Below, piece by piece: positions 33,879 through 43,317 of a DNA stretch of 55,152 bases (its first letter is position 1; every line of letters begins with the position of its first letter). The stretch lies in assembly GCA_029781855.1 (NCBI GenBank), contig JAKOVX010000062.1:1-55152 (forward strand), written 5' to 3'. Under the pieces are notes generated by a model. It ran no database searches. It was not told the DNA's origin and was given only the letters and a program-made list of their open reading frames with translations. Position numbers and translations under genes: made by a program. This DNA comes from Acidobacteriota bacterium (lineage in GTDB: Bacteria > Acidobacteriota > Blastocatellia > Pyrinomonadales > Pyrinomonadaceae).

Positions 33879-34670
33879 CTACCGTTCCTGAGCGGTATAC
33901 ACTGGTGGGCCCGCCGCGGTCTCCTGTTCGGCATCATCTGCAATGAGCGTCACGGGCGATACCGATTTGCCGTTCACAGGCTCAACCCGGAATCGCAGGA
34001 TCGTGAATCCGGTTCGCAGATTGTTGTCGTTCCTTACCGGCGACGACGGGCTGTCTTTGAGTAGGAACTTGGCCTTAAGCTGTACGGATTCCTCGACATC
34101 CTTGCCGGCAGCCTTACGGCGGATCTTTCTGACTCCGATAGCTCGCAGGACATAGGGATCGTTCTCATCGACGGTGAGATCCTGAAGCTCCCACGATGAA
34201 TTGACGCTCTCAGCCTTCTCTGCTGCGAGAACGCCATTCTGTTTCAGGCGAGTAGCCATCGAGATCGAGAGATCCGGGTCGAGCATCCGTAGTAGCTTGT
34301 TCACTTGGCTTTCCCGTGTCGATTGCTCAACCTCATAAAGAGCGGTAAGGAATTCCTTGACCAGATACTTCTTGTCCGTAGCCGAAGGAGTATCGGGTGA
34401 AATGCTGACCGTTTCAGTTGAACCGTAATCGCGATTGTTCAGTTCCACGACCCGGCCTGACGATTTATCGACGATGATCCGATCAGCCTTTCTGAGAGAG
34501 AGATAGATGTTGATCCCGACGCTGAGTGCGAGAACTATCAGGAGTACCCAGACCGCCTTGAATAGCGATGAGATCGTAACTACGTCTTCGGGATCGCGGC
34601 TCATGTAAAGCGGCGCGTATGGAGCCGAGAGAACGTCGGACATTATGGAATCTGGTGTTTTCTCTTTCAT
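33879..34670 (-). CDS. virB8: T4SS inner-membrane assembly protein VirB8/TrbF
   Basis: 263 residues from ATG 34670 (an in-frame extension up to 34853 is possible but looks non-coding). Short cytoplasmic N-terminus (YAPLYMSRDPED), one transmembrane helix (about 37-57) and a periplasmic NTF2-like domain with KKYLVKEFLTALYEVEQST and FTILRFRVEPVNG. VirB8 nucleates the T4SS core. The 163-bp gap to virB1 (34671-34833) shows no separate gene that I can support. Confidence 0.85.
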   Translation of the reverse strand: MKEKTPDSIMSDVLSAPYAPLYMSRDPEDVVTISSLFKAVWVLLIVLALSVGINIYLSLRKADRIIVDKSSGRVVELNNRDYGSTETVSISPDTPSATDKKYLVKEFLTALYEVEQSTRESQVNKLLRMLDPDLSISMATRLKQNGVLAAEKAESVNSSWELQDLTVDENDPYVLRAIGVRKIRRKAAGKDVEESVQLKAKFLLKDSPSSPVRNDNNLRTGFTILRFRVEPVNGKSVSPVTLIADDAEQETAAGPPVYTAQER

Positions 34671-34833
34671 CGTTTCGTGTGCGGACTTGCCCGCTGTCGT
34701 GACGTATTCGCAAAATGAATGCCAGAGACGAGAGGCATTTTTTCCTGAGTTCTGAAGATCTCTTTCCTTCGTTTGGAGCAAACCCGAACCGTTGGTGCGG
34801 AAAGGCGCTGCAGGAATGAACCAATTACAAATT

Positions 34834-35685
34834 TCACGGTGGAATGCCTGCAAAAGTTGATCTGGCTTTCTGGGCCGGGAGGCTGCGAACTTGAGGGGAA
34901 ATGATCACGGGCCCGTTGTTAGCTATTAGCTCCAATTTGCCCTGACCATTTACAAGGGAGCGCATTCCGGTACGCGGATCATAAAGCACGATAATCGTCG
35001 ATGTTTCCGAATGATTCTTTGCTTCTAGAGGTTCTTTCTCTGAAACGGAAGTCTGCGTAGCTGCATCGAGGGTTAATCTATTCTTGACTCCCGGAAACTT
35101 GCCTTGAGTTTCTAACCAGTGATATACCCTCCTCCCTTTCGCAACGTAGTCAATTGTCTCTTTGTAAGGGGGAACTCCTCCGGACCTCCGTCGTCCGGCA
35201 GGGTTTATTAGCTTGCCCTGAGCGCGGATCGTCCTGCCCTCCAGATACGCCAGGACAGTGCCTTCGCCTGCGTTGTAGGCAGCAAGGACAGACTCCAGGC
35301 GCCAATTAAAGAGCCGACCGAGATGCTTTACGTACCGAGCGGCCGCATGGATCGATGCGTTCGGCTCATACGGATCGGCGAGACCGAAGCGAGAGGCAGT
35401 TGTGGGAATGAACTGCATCAACCCTTGCGCGCGTCTGGGGCTGGTAAGCCACGGCCGGAACCGCGTTTCGTTGTACGCGATCGTCCAGAGAATACGCGGA
35501 TCGACGCCTTCCTTTCGGGAGGCGTCGGCGATCGTCCCCTCGAAAAGCGCAGCTCGTGACAGAACATCCATCCTTGAAAGAACGGTTCTTGTGAAAGCCG
35601 GATGAGTCTGCGATGTGAGCGACAGAGGGAAAGAAGTGAGACCGACAAGCCATAAGGCAGCAGCAATGTAGATTCGTTTTCGCAT
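34834..35685 (-). CDS. virB1: Lytic transglycosylase VirB1-like (SLT domain)
   Basis: 283 residues from MRKRIYIAAALWLVG, which opens a signal peptide; an upstream frame to 35796 has no such start. The SLT domain has the catalytic Glu in IAYNETRFRP, then AQGLMQFIPTTASRFG and LAAYNAGEGTV. It opens the peptidoglycan for the T4SS. First gene of the minus-strand T4SS block, divergent from virB2. Confidence 0.93.
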   Translation of the reverse strand: MRKRIYIAAALWLVGLTSFPLSLTSQTHPAFTRTVLSRMDVLSRAALFEGTIADASRKEGVDPRILWTIAYNETRFRPWLTSPRRAQGLMQFIPTTASRFGLADPYEPNASIHAAARYVKHLGRLFNWRLESVLAAYNAGEGTVLAYLEGRTIRAQGKLINPAGRRRSGGVPPYKETIDYVAKGRRVYHWLETQGKFPGVKNRLTLDAATQTSVSEKEPLEAKNHSETSTIIVLYDPRTGMRSLVNGQGKLELIANNGPVIISPQVRSLPAQKARSTFAGIPP

Positions 35686-35692
35686 GACGCGG

Positions 35693-35796
35693 GCGGTTCG
35701 CAACCGACGTGCCAGCGAACCGCGCACGCTAACGGCACGAGCCTTGCACAGCGAGCCAAACGATTGACGCTTCCCGTAAGTCTCGCGAGGCGTCAA
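35693..35796. promoter_or_regulatory. Divergent T4SS control region with two inverted repeats
   Basis: The 136-bp gap 35686-35821 separates virB1 and virB2. Inverted repeat 1: GCGGTTCGC (35693-35701) and GCGAACCGC (35715-35723), perfect 9-bp arms, 13-nt spacer. Inverted repeat 2: TTGACGC (35764-35770) and GCGTCAA (35790-35796), perfect 7-bp arms, 19-nt spacer. Both operons must start here; the repeats look like operators, and TTGACG could serve as a -35 box for virB2. Confidence 0.55.
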
Positions 35797-35821
35797 AAAA
35801 ATTCTTTACGCGAGGACAAGA

Positions 35822-36163
35822 ATGAAGAAATTGATACGAACGATGCGTCACGCCGCGGCGCAGCTGACTCCCGTCGCCGCTGTCCTGATTTTCACCAACG
35901 TACTGCTGGCTCAAGGGCCGATATTCACCGGCGATGCCAACAATCTCTCCAACATCATCCGCGAGTCTCTCAAGCTAATGGCGATCGTGCTTTTCTGTCT
36001 CGGTGCGGTCGGCGTCGCCTGGGCGATCTACAACAAGATGACGGGGAAAGAGTGGGGAAACCAGGCCTTCGGCTCTTTGCTCTCGTTCGCGTTCGGGACG
36101 ATCGTGGCCGTCTTCTGGCAGCTTGCACAAGGCCGAGCTGTTGGTGTGGACACGAATTTTTAG
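35822..36163 (+). CDS. virB2: T4SS pilin VirB2/TrbC
   Basis: 113 residues, GAGGACAAG before the ATG. Long signal peptide ending in LLAQ, then two hydrophobic helices (LMAIVLFCLGAVGVAWAIY; LLSFAFGTIVAVFW) separated by a short charged loop (NKMTGKEWGN), the VirB2 layout. It is the major pilus subunit. First gene of the plus-strand block, 10 bp before virB3. Confidence 0.85.
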   Translation: MKKLIRTMRHAAAQLTPVAAVLIFTNVLLAQGPIFTGDANNLSNIIRESLKLMAIVLFCLGAVGVAWAIYNKMTGKEWGNQAFGSLLSFAFGTIVAVFWQLAQGRAVGVDTNF

Positions 36164-36173
36164 GAGACCTCAA

Positions 36174-36500
36174 ATGAGAAGACGAGCCACACGACCAAAT
36201 GTGTTTCGCGGGCTTAAAAGATTCGGGGTCTATTCGACCGACTGGAAGTACATTTTGATTCCAACCGGTATTGCATACCTGACGCCATTCATCTTCGGTC
36301 TCTGGTTCGGTTATGTGCCGCTTGGATTTCCTCTCGGTTTGTTTACGTTCCTGATACTGCTCGGAACTTTCAATTACCTGCGTCTGAGCAAGCCCGAGTG
36401 CTGGCTTTCGCAGAAATTCGACGCGATGGCCGACCGGTGGGCGCCGTTTCGCGTTCCGCTGGATTTGGAACTGGAGACCAAGGACTGGATTCAAGACTAG
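36174..36500 (+). CDS. virB3: T4SS protein VirB3/TrbD
   Basis: 108 residues from ATG 36174 (AGGAGACCTCAA upstream). Two adjacent hydrophobic segments (KYILIPTGIAYLTPFIFGLW; PLGFPLGLFTFLILL) follow a basic N-terminus. VirB3 is a small inner-membrane partner of VirB4, which is the next gene, 14 bp downstream. Confidence 0.8.
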   Translation: MRRRATRPNVFRGLKRFGVYSTDWKYILIPTGIAYLTPFIFGLWFGYVPLGFPLGLFTFLILLGTFNYLRLSKPECWLSQKFDAMADRWAPFRVPLDLELETKDWIQD

Positions 36501-36514
36501 ATAAACACAACAAA

Positions 36515-39385
36515 ATGGACACAGCAAACCTTTCTTTCGCATACGTCGCGATCGCACTTTTCGGAAGCTTCACGTTCGCCGGTATCGGCCTTGTTATCGG
36601 GAGGCGGGTCTTTCCGCATTTCCTTGTTCATCGGAAGGAGATAAAGGAGTTTGGACCGATAACCCGAAACTTTCCATCGACTGAGATCCCCGGTGAAAGC
36701 GGCCGGCTTTTCCCGACCGAGATCCTCGGGCTCGAAGGAAGCATCATCCGTTACCGCGACGGCAGCTTTGGCAAGGCTTACAGCTTCGAGCCGGCCAACA
36801 CCTTGTATGACGACGGCAGGCTGACCGAACAACGGATCGAAGATCTGAAGACAATACTCAAGTTCGACAAGCCGCCGAACACGATCATCCAATTCCGTTT
36901 CGTGAACGCGGCGGATGACGGACGGGTGCTTAAATGTCACCTTCGCTCCCGAGATGAAGAGAACAGCGATCCGATCGCATCGGTCCTTCAGGCGACGAAT
37001 CTTTCCCTTTATGAGGAATCTATCCGCTCGGGGCAGGTCATGAGACAGTCCGCGAGCGTTTGGGTACGCGTTCCGGTGCGGGACAACAGCGACAACAGCC
37101 TTTTGGGGAAAGCGTTCCCGTCGGTCATCCATGCAATTCGCGAGAACGGCCTTCTTCGATTCCTGCGCCAGCCGATCCTGAAGGCGAGGAACGCTATTGG
37201 CGAGGCGATTGTAACGCGAGAACTTAAAGCGGAATACGATTGTCGGGCTAAGGCATTACGCGTCTTTCAGGCGTTCGAGGCGAATTTTCCAAAGTCGCTT
37301 AACTTGCGCGAGATGAAGGCGGACGAGTTATTCGCAAACCTATTCGCAAGTCACCGACGCGATCACGCAGACGTTCCCGTCCTTCCCAACAATCGGCGCG
37401 TCGACATCCGGAAATACCTTGCGAGTACCGGAATTGAGGCCGGCGGTGATTTGTTTGTCCGACACAATGCCACTCCTGCAAGCATTGTGACTCTTAAAAG
37501 CCTTCCGAACGGTTTCGTCACCGCCGACGTGATGCGTTATCTGACAGCAACGCGAGCTTTGGGCTTTCCGTACGAGATCGTCGTCGATCTGATGACGACC
37601 GAGAAGCAAGCGGCGAAGAATGACCTCCAAAAGCGGATCGACCGGATCGAGGGGAGCCGCAACACCTGGCTCGGCTTCAGGAACCTCAAGAAGGACGCGG
37701 TGGTGATAAAGGGCGATCTCGAAAACCTCCTGGAACAGGTAGAAGCCGACAACGAGGAGATATGCCGCCTGCGGATGAACGTGATCGTCTTCGCCGATCG
37801 GTCGAAGGGGGCTAAGGAAGCCCGTCGTCAGCTGGAGGTCCTCGACGATCGTTGCGATGCCGTCGTCTCGGCGATACGGAAAAAGATCGGGGCGGATGCG
37901 GTTCGTGAAGACGCCGTTCGTCAGCGGGAGATCTATCCGCGGATGCTCGCGGGCGAGCTTTCCGCACGACGAACCGGTCAGGAACTTACCGAAACTGCCG
38001 ACTCCGTAATCGCGTTCGTGCCGACTGAAACGAGCTGGCGAGGCAGCAAACGCCCGCACAGCATCTTTATCACCCCGAACGGGCAGATGTTCGGCCTCGA
38101 TCTTTACGACCGCTCGCTCATCAAGTCACCGACCGTCATCGTGACTGCCGCTTCCGGTGAGGGCAAGTCGTTTCTGGCATCGATGCTGATCACCGACATC
38201 CGTGCACACCGCGGGAACGTGAAAGTGCGCGTGATGGACTACCGTCATTCGTTCAGGCCTATTTGCCGGCTCTTCGGCGGAAGGCATATCGAATTCACTG
38301 AAAAGGATCCAAAGCCGATCAACATCTGGAACTATCCCGGGATCGAAAACGGCGTGCCGCCTTCCAAAAGACAACTTGCGATGGTTCTCACCGACATCCT
38401 GATCCTGAGTAAGACACCGAAGACGGACGCGATCACAAGTGCCATCGCATCGACCGTAATAGATGAGGTTTACAAGATGGCACTCTCGCGAAATGGTTGC
38501 GGCCGACCGAAGTTCCAGCCGACTCTCGGGCACTTCCTCGACATCCTCAAGAGCTACCACTGGAACGCCGGGGAAGAGAGGCAAGCAAACGAGCTTTACC
38601 TGAAGCTGAACATCCATCGAAAAGACCCGTGGCTCAACGCCCCTACGCACCCCGAATACGACGAACCGTCGATGTTCGATGTATTCGAACTCTCCGGGAT
38701 AAGCACCCTCGACGAAAAGATCCGCGAGAGCGTGGGGTTCCGCATAAGCGCCCAGATCATGCAGGAGATCGGTGAGGAGAATGCCCAAAAACAAAAAACG
38801 CCGATCCTTTTCCTGTGCGACGAGATGCGCGAGATCAACCGGCATTTTCCGGCTATCCAGGAGCTTATCGCCGAAGCGACTGTGACGGGGCGCAAGGAAG
38901 GCCTCGTTACAGTCCTTTTCTCGCAAGCCTATGAGCATTTCACCGGAACGCCGGAACAACCCAACGTAACGGGCATCGATCTCGTGAAGAACTCCGGCGT
39001 GAAGATGATCGGGAAACAGATCGGAGGTTTCGAGCGTCTCGCCGACGACTGCGAACTGGCGCCGGAGACCGTCGCCGCGATCCGGGGAATCAGGAACCAA
39101 TACGGCCGCTACACGCAGTGGGTTTTCGTGATCGGGAGCGGCGCGGACAAGATCGTCCAGATGGCGGAGATCCGTCTGTCCCCCGCGATGCTTTGGGCGA
39201 ACACCAACGACACGAACGAGGCGAACGCCCGACGACTTGTCGAGAACATCCGGCCGGACCTCCCCCCAGAGATCGTCGTCTCGTGGCTCGCTTTGAAGTA
39301 CCCGAACGGGTTGACTGCGGTTGGCCTTACAGAGATCTCCCCCATCGACATTAATGAACTTGGCGGCCTGGAGGTGAGGGCATGA
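36515..39385 (+). CDS. virB4: T4SS ATPase VirB4/TrbE
   Basis: 956 residues from ATG 36515 (a longer frame from 36398 overlaps virB3). One N-terminal membrane helix (SFAYVAIALFGSFTFAGIG) and a CagE/TrbE region, then the ATPase domain with Walker A SGEGKS near residue 545 and Walker B ILFLCDEMREI near residue 764. It powers pilus assembly and transfer. The stop overlaps virB5 by 4 bp. Large antisense open frames inside it are shadows. Confidence 0.95.
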   Translation: MDTANLSFAYVAIALFGSFTFAGIGLVIGRRVFPHFLVHRKEIKEFGPITRNFPSTEIPGESGRLFPTEILGLEGSIIRYRDGSFGKAYSFEPANTLYDDGRLTEQRIEDLKTILKFDKPPNTIIQFRFVNAADDGRVLKCHLRSRDEENSDPIASVLQATNLSLYEESIRSGQVMRQSASVWVRVPVRDNSDNSLLGKAFPSVIHAIRENGLLRFLRQPILKARNAIGEAIVTRELKAEYDCRAKALRVFQAFEANFPKSLNLREMKADELFANLFASHRRDHADVPVLPNNRRVDIRKYLASTGIEAGGDLFVRHNATPASIVTLKSLPNGFVTADVMRYLTATRALGFPYEIVVDLMTTEKQAAKNDLQKRIDRIEGSRNTWLGFRNLKKDAVVIKGDLENLLEQVEADNEEICRLRMNVIVFADRSKGAKEARRQLEVLDDRCDAVVSAIRKKIGADAVREDAVRQREIYPRMLAGELSARRTGQELTETADSVIAFVPTETSWRGSKRPHSIFITPNGQMFGLDLYDRSLIKSPTVIVTAASGEGKSFLASMLITDIRAHRGNVKVRVMDYRHSFRPICRLFGGRHIEFTEKDPKPINIWNYPGIENGVPPSKRQLAMVLTDILILSKTPKTDAITSAIASTVIDEVYKMALSRNGCGRPKFQPTLGHFLDILKSYHWNAGEERQANELYLKLNIHRKDPWLNAPTHPEYDEPSMFDVFELSGISTLDEKIRESVGFRISAQIMQEIGEENAQKQKTPILFLCDEMREINRHFPAIQELIAEATVTGRKEGLVTVLFSQAYEHFTGTPEQPNVTGIDLVKNSGVKMIGKQIGGFERLADDCELAPETVAAIRGIRNQYGRYTQWVFVIGSGADKIVQMAEIRLSPAMLWANTNDTNEANARRLVENIRPDLPPEIVVSWLALKYPNGLTAVGLTEISPIDINELGGLEVRA

Positions 39386-40314
39386 ACGGAATGAACGGAA
39401 CGGTAAGGCAAATGATTCTTGGGCTTCTTCTTTCATCGATACTCATCGGCATCGATGTGCGCCCTGTTCAGGCGCAGTGGACCGTGTTCGACCCATCGCA
39501 GTACGCCCTGCAGGTCGCGAAGAAGATCGAGGAAGCGGCTCGTTGGGTCGAGACGATCAACCACTACATACAGATGTACGAGAACGCCGTCAAGCAATAC
39601 CAAAAGATGGTCGAGAGCGTGACCAACCTGCGGGGCATTCTCGACAAGGTCGACGAGCAGATCATGCGGCACAAGCAGCTGATAACTACTTACGCCACAC
39701 TTGGGCGGCTGATCCGCGGGACGTTCGAGCTCAAGAAACGTATCGAGGCGACGATAACGAGCCAGATCCAATCAGTCGTGAATATCGCCCGACGATTGAA
39801 GAACGGACTTTTCGACATGGAGGCGAACAAACGCGATCTGGACGACTTCCTTCGCCACTCGATCGGCAGAAGTGCCGACGCCGAACTTGCGAATCTTGAA
39901 CGCCTCGCCAAGCTAGACTCCGAGCTTGAACGAATGCTTTTCGACCGCGAGAACATGCTTCTAGATCTCGCAAAACTCTACGAGGAGCGGGAAAAGATCG
40001 CAGATGCGACCAGAGCGATCTCCGCGAATCCGGACGCCAACCAGGACGGGGTTCAATCACTTATCGATCAAATGCTTGCTGTGAATCTTCGAATCACGAC
40101 TGTCGAAGGCCAGTTACGAGAACTCGAAGCGAAGATCCAGGCGAAGTTCATCGCTTATGGATTGAAGATCGAGCAGATGACCGAGTTCGGCAAGGAGATC
40201 CGCCGAACCACCGAAATGATGACCGGCATCACTCGGGCGTCGGATGATTTCCTGCGCGAGCTCGAACAATACGAGGTCTGGAACAACGACGTCTATCAAA
40301 GTCCACTTCCTTAA
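39382..40314 (+). CDS. virB5: T4SS protein VirB5/TrbJ
   Basis: 310 residues. Signal peptide (MILGLLLSSILIGIDVRPVQAQ), then a nearly all-helical, coiled-coil protein starting WTVFDPSQYALQVAKKIEEA, the TrbJ-type N-terminus. VirB5 is a minor pilus tip protein. Coupled to virB4 by a 4-bp overlap. Confidence 0.85.
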   Translation: MNGMNGTVRQMILGLLLSSILIGIDVRPVQAQWTVFDPSQYALQVAKKIEEAARWVETINHYIQMYENAVKQYQKMVESVTNLRGILDKVDEQIMRHKQLITTYATLGRLIRGTFELKKRIEATITSQIQSVVNIARRLKNGLFDMEANKRDLDDFLRHSIGRSADAELANLERLAKLDSELERMLFDRENMLLDLAKLYEEREKIADATRAISANPDANQDGVQSLIDQMLAVNLRITTVEGQLRELEAKIQAKFIAYGLKIEQMTEFGKEIRRTTEMMTGITRASDDFLRELEQYEVWNNDVYQSPLP

Positions 40315-40356
40315 CAAAGGCCAAACCGCACCATCCGGGGTCGGATAACAACCGCC

Positions 40357-42594
40357 ATGAAACTCAGAAACAAATTGAGCGGCAAAGACGCCGCACTCAC
40401 GCTCCTGCTAACGTCCTGCCTCTTCGCCTGCCTTTTTACGACGACGGCGGTCGGTCAACGGCCGCCTCGTCCCCCGCGTCCTCCTCGGGTGGAAGGGCAG
40501 ACCCCGATAGGGACGATGAACGGGCAGCCGGTAACCGCGAACGATCTGATCTTGACGATCAATTCCGATTCTCCTTTCATGCCGCCACTCGATGGAAGCC
40601 GGGCACCCGTCCTGCAACAGTTCGAGAACCAGTATCCTGCGAACCCGACAGCGACACCGGGCCCCGTGCTCCCCCCGAAACCGGCAGCACCGAGTTTCAG
40701 CGAGCAGATCACAAATCTTATGCGGACAGGTCAGGAATGGCTCTTCCGGTCGGTGCTCGACACGATCGTAAGACCGTTGATGCCGATCCTGACATTCCTT
40801 GCATGGATAATAGCGAGCTTTGTTCTGATTCTGGCGTTCATTAGAAGATTCCATGACAATCGCGGTCTCGGCCCCGAGCAACTTGTCGCTTGGGGCATCC
40901 GGACGATCACCTTCATGGTCGTCATCGGGGCGAGCCCGTTCATCATCGACGCCCTCACGGTCACGGGAAAGTTTTTTGCTCGGCCCGTTAGGGGATATAA
41001 CCGCCAACTCGTTGCAGAGTTCGATGAGAAGATGAAGCAGTACGTCAAGAACAATTTCGCAGTTGAGGACCCGGATGCTTTGCTCGCGGAGCGACTCCCG
41101 AACGGGGAGCCGGGACTCCTCGGTATCATCACCGACAAGGAATCCACGGTAAAAGACATCACAAGCGAAATGAACATCCTCGGTTGGGATATGCCGCGCA
41201 TGTTCACCTTCATGGTGATCGGGCAGAACATCATCAAGTTCGGTGCGATCTTTCTATCGGTTGCGGGATTGTTCATCCTCATCGGGCTGAAACTTGCCGC
41301 TCCCGTGCTTTCCGCTTTCGGTTTCGACGAGAAGTTCGCGAACCAGATCTTTTACCCGTTCTGCTGGGGCGTGGCGACGTTCGCATTGGCGTTCCCGATA
41401 GTTAAGGAAGTCACGCTTTACATTTGCTATGGGATCGGATTGCTCGCCCTTTCGATCTACAACGGCGAAGCGGTGTTTTCGCTCGATCCGACGACCGCGA
41501 CGATCATTACGAATAACAATTACGACCCCGCTTCGAGTGCTCTCATAGTTACTGCATTGTTTTTCGTTTCAAGTTTGTGTTTCATTCTGGTTCCGTGGCT
41601 GAGCTATCGTGTGCTCCGGGGACAGGTTTACGAGGGAGTATCGCAGGTCTCGATGGGATGGATGCTTTCCTCATTGGGAACGGCTCTTGAAACCTACGGT
41701 CTTGTTGCGGGAGCCGCTTTGCATCGTCAGGCGGAGAACACCCAGATACAAGGCATCTACAATGCTGAACAAGCAGCCGCGAAGAAAGCACTCGAAGCCG
41801 CCAATCAATCGACCGAGGCGAGACTGGTTTCGTCCATTGCCGGAGTCGAAGGCGGTCTCGTGACCAGCCTCGGACAGATTCGCGCCAATCAGGTGACGCA
41901 AACCTTGCTTGCCGAAGCTAACAAGACTTTCGGGATCGCGAGCAGTTCCGCCGCGACTAGACGCGAGATCACCGGCACACTGGCCGAGGCGGAGGGTACC
42001 CGGGAAGCGCGAACGTTCGATGGTAAGAAAGAAGTTGAACTGCGGGGCCAGGGCAACCTTGAGCGTTTCGGTATGAAGACCTACGAATTTACGCCCGGCG
42101 GTTCGTCGATCGCCGGGACCTCTGTTCCGATACGCACCGGACAGGAACTCTTCGACTGGGCGCGCGATAAGCACCCGATACAGGAAGTGAACAAGCGGAT
42201 GGACTCGACCACGCGAGACACCGTGGCTCTTCAGAACAACAACACCCAGATCGTCGCCGACAAAAAGATAGAAGCGTCGAATACCTACCAAGGCGACATC
42301 AACAAAGCCCTTGAGAGTCAGGCATCCGAAAGTATCGCCGCAATCAACCGCGGAAGCAGCATCGCCGCACAAAGCAGCCGTCAGGGAGCGGGTATTCAGC
42401 TTTCCGGGATTCGCCGCTCTGCAGATATCGAAAGAGGAGCGAATCAACTGAATTTTGAGGGCCGAAGCGAGGCAGCATCAATAAACCAGGAGGCTGCGAC
42501 CGAGGCAGCGAGACTTCGGATGGTCTCGACCGTCGTTACGGGGTTCTTTAGGGATATGGATCGGCGACTGGAGGAGATGAAGCCGAAATACTAG
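40357..42594 (+). CDS. virB6: T4SS inner-membrane protein VirB6/TrbL with long C-terminal tail
   Basis: 745 residues. Signal peptide (ends VGQ), Pro-rich linker, then a block of about six membrane helices from residue 130 to 430 (IIASFVLILAFI, FTFMVIGQNIIKFGAIFLSVAGL, FVSSLCFILVPWL), the VirB6/TrbL core that forms the inner channel. About 300 hydrophilic residues follow, rich in Ala, Gln, Ser and Arg and predicted coiled coil. The tail is much longer than in short VirB6 proteins and resembles extended forms in other lineages. Last gene of the plus-strand block. Confidence 0.85.
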   Translation: MKLRNKLSGKDAALTLLLTSCLFACLFTTTAVGQRPPRPPRPPRVEGQTPIGTMNGQPVTANDLILTINSDSPFMPPLDGSRAPVLQQFENQYPANPTATPGPVLPPKPAAPSFSEQITNLMRTGQEWLFRSVLDTIVRPLMPILTFLAWIIASFVLILAFIRRFHDNRGLGPEQLVAWGIRTITFMVVIGASPFIIDALTVTGKFFARPVRGYNRQLVAEFDEKMKQYVKNNFAVEDPDALLAERLPNGEPGLLGIITDKESTVKDITSEMNILGWDMPRMFTFMVIGQNIIKFGAIFLSVAGLFILIGLKLAAPVLSAFGFDEKFANQIFYPFCWGVATFALAFPIVKEVTLYICYGIGLLALSIYNGEAVFSLDPTTATIITNNNYDPASSALIVTALFFVSSLCFILVPWLSYRVLRGQVYEGVSQVSMGWMLSSLGTALETYGLVAGAALHRQAENTQIQGIYNAEQAAAKKALEAANQSTEARLVSSIAGVEGGLVTSLGQIRANQVTQTLLAEANKTFGIASSSAATRREITGTLAEAEGTREARTFDGKKEVELRGQGNLERFGMKTYEFTPGGSSIAGTSVPIRTGQELFDWARDKHPIQEVNKRMDSTTRDTVALQNNNTQIVADKKIEASNTYQGDINKALESQASESIAAINRGSSIAAQSSRQGAGIQLSGIRRSADIERGANQLNFEGRSEAASINQEAATEAARLRMVSTVVTGFFRDMDRRLEEMKPKY

Positions 42595-42736
42595 TAGGTA
42601 TCGGTTCGGTGTCCCAGTTGGTTACGAATGCCGAGAAAAAGGGATCTGCAGTCTGAATCGCCGATAGCGGATGACAACGCAGCTTACAAAATAATACCGT
42701 CTAGGTCGCATTACGCCTGCTTGGATTGGTTCTCGG

Positions 42737-43303
42737 TCAGCGGTTTGCTTTGACAAAATCTACCTGGCCGTTCTTCTTAAGGCGAGCGGCTCGTTTGTTG
42801 TGACCGATGTAGCTGAGTTCTCCGCTCACCACATTAACCTGTGTCTCACCGCCATCTTTGACGAAGACTCGGTACAGCCCCTTCTTCCGGATTTCGATAG
42901 GCCCCGGCGGTGGATGAAGCAAAAGCGACGTCCCGCTCTTTAGGGTCGCGACACGGACAATTATTTCGCCTGCCACAACGTCGAAATGCATACCGCCAAA
43001 AGCTGTTTCTTTGACATGAATCGTTGTTTCGGACGACATGAGCAAATAGGAATCGGGATTCAGAGCCAGTACCATCGATGCCGACTTAGTCGTTGTAACG
43101 ATATCTTCGTTATGTATTATCTCGCCGACTTGGAGTTCCGAATTATTCGGCTGTCGTTCGTGACAATGCACGAGCACTTCGCCGCTCACCTTCTTCACTA
43201 GACCTGCAGTCGCATTGATCACCTGTCCCCCTGCAAGACCTACTCCCATGAGAATGACTCCAAGGGTTAAAAATATGTTCGTCAGGCAATTTCGACTGGT
43301 CAT
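42737..43303 (-). CDS. Secreted FecR-domain protein
   Basis: 188 residues. Signal peptide (IFLTLGVILMGVGLAGG), then a FecR-like beta-rich region (VKKVSGEVLVHC, NEDIVTTTKSASMVLAL, FDVVAGEIIVRVA). FecR domains occur in signal-transducing or envelope proteins. It is the last gene of the minus-strand metal cluster, 14 bp after the interrupted ICMT gene. Substrate unknown. The 142-bp gap 42595-42736 before virB6 shows nothing else. Confidence 0.75.
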   Translation of the reverse strand: MTSRNCLTNIFLTLGVILMGVGLAGGQVINATAGLVKKVSGEVLVHCHERQPNNSELQVGEIIHNEDIVTTTKSASMVLALNPDSYLLMSSETTIHVKETAFGGMHFDVVAGEIIVRVATLKSGTSLLLHPPPGPIEIRKKGLYRVFVKDGGETQVNVVSGELSYIGHNKRAARLKKNGQVDFVKANR

Positions 43304-43317
43304 TATTCAGCCCGGTT

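Noticed and set aside
38126..39436. 436-residue minus-strand open frame inside virB4
   Set aside because: Antisense shadow of a well-supported ATPase gene; composition is that of the reverse strand and no domain is seen.
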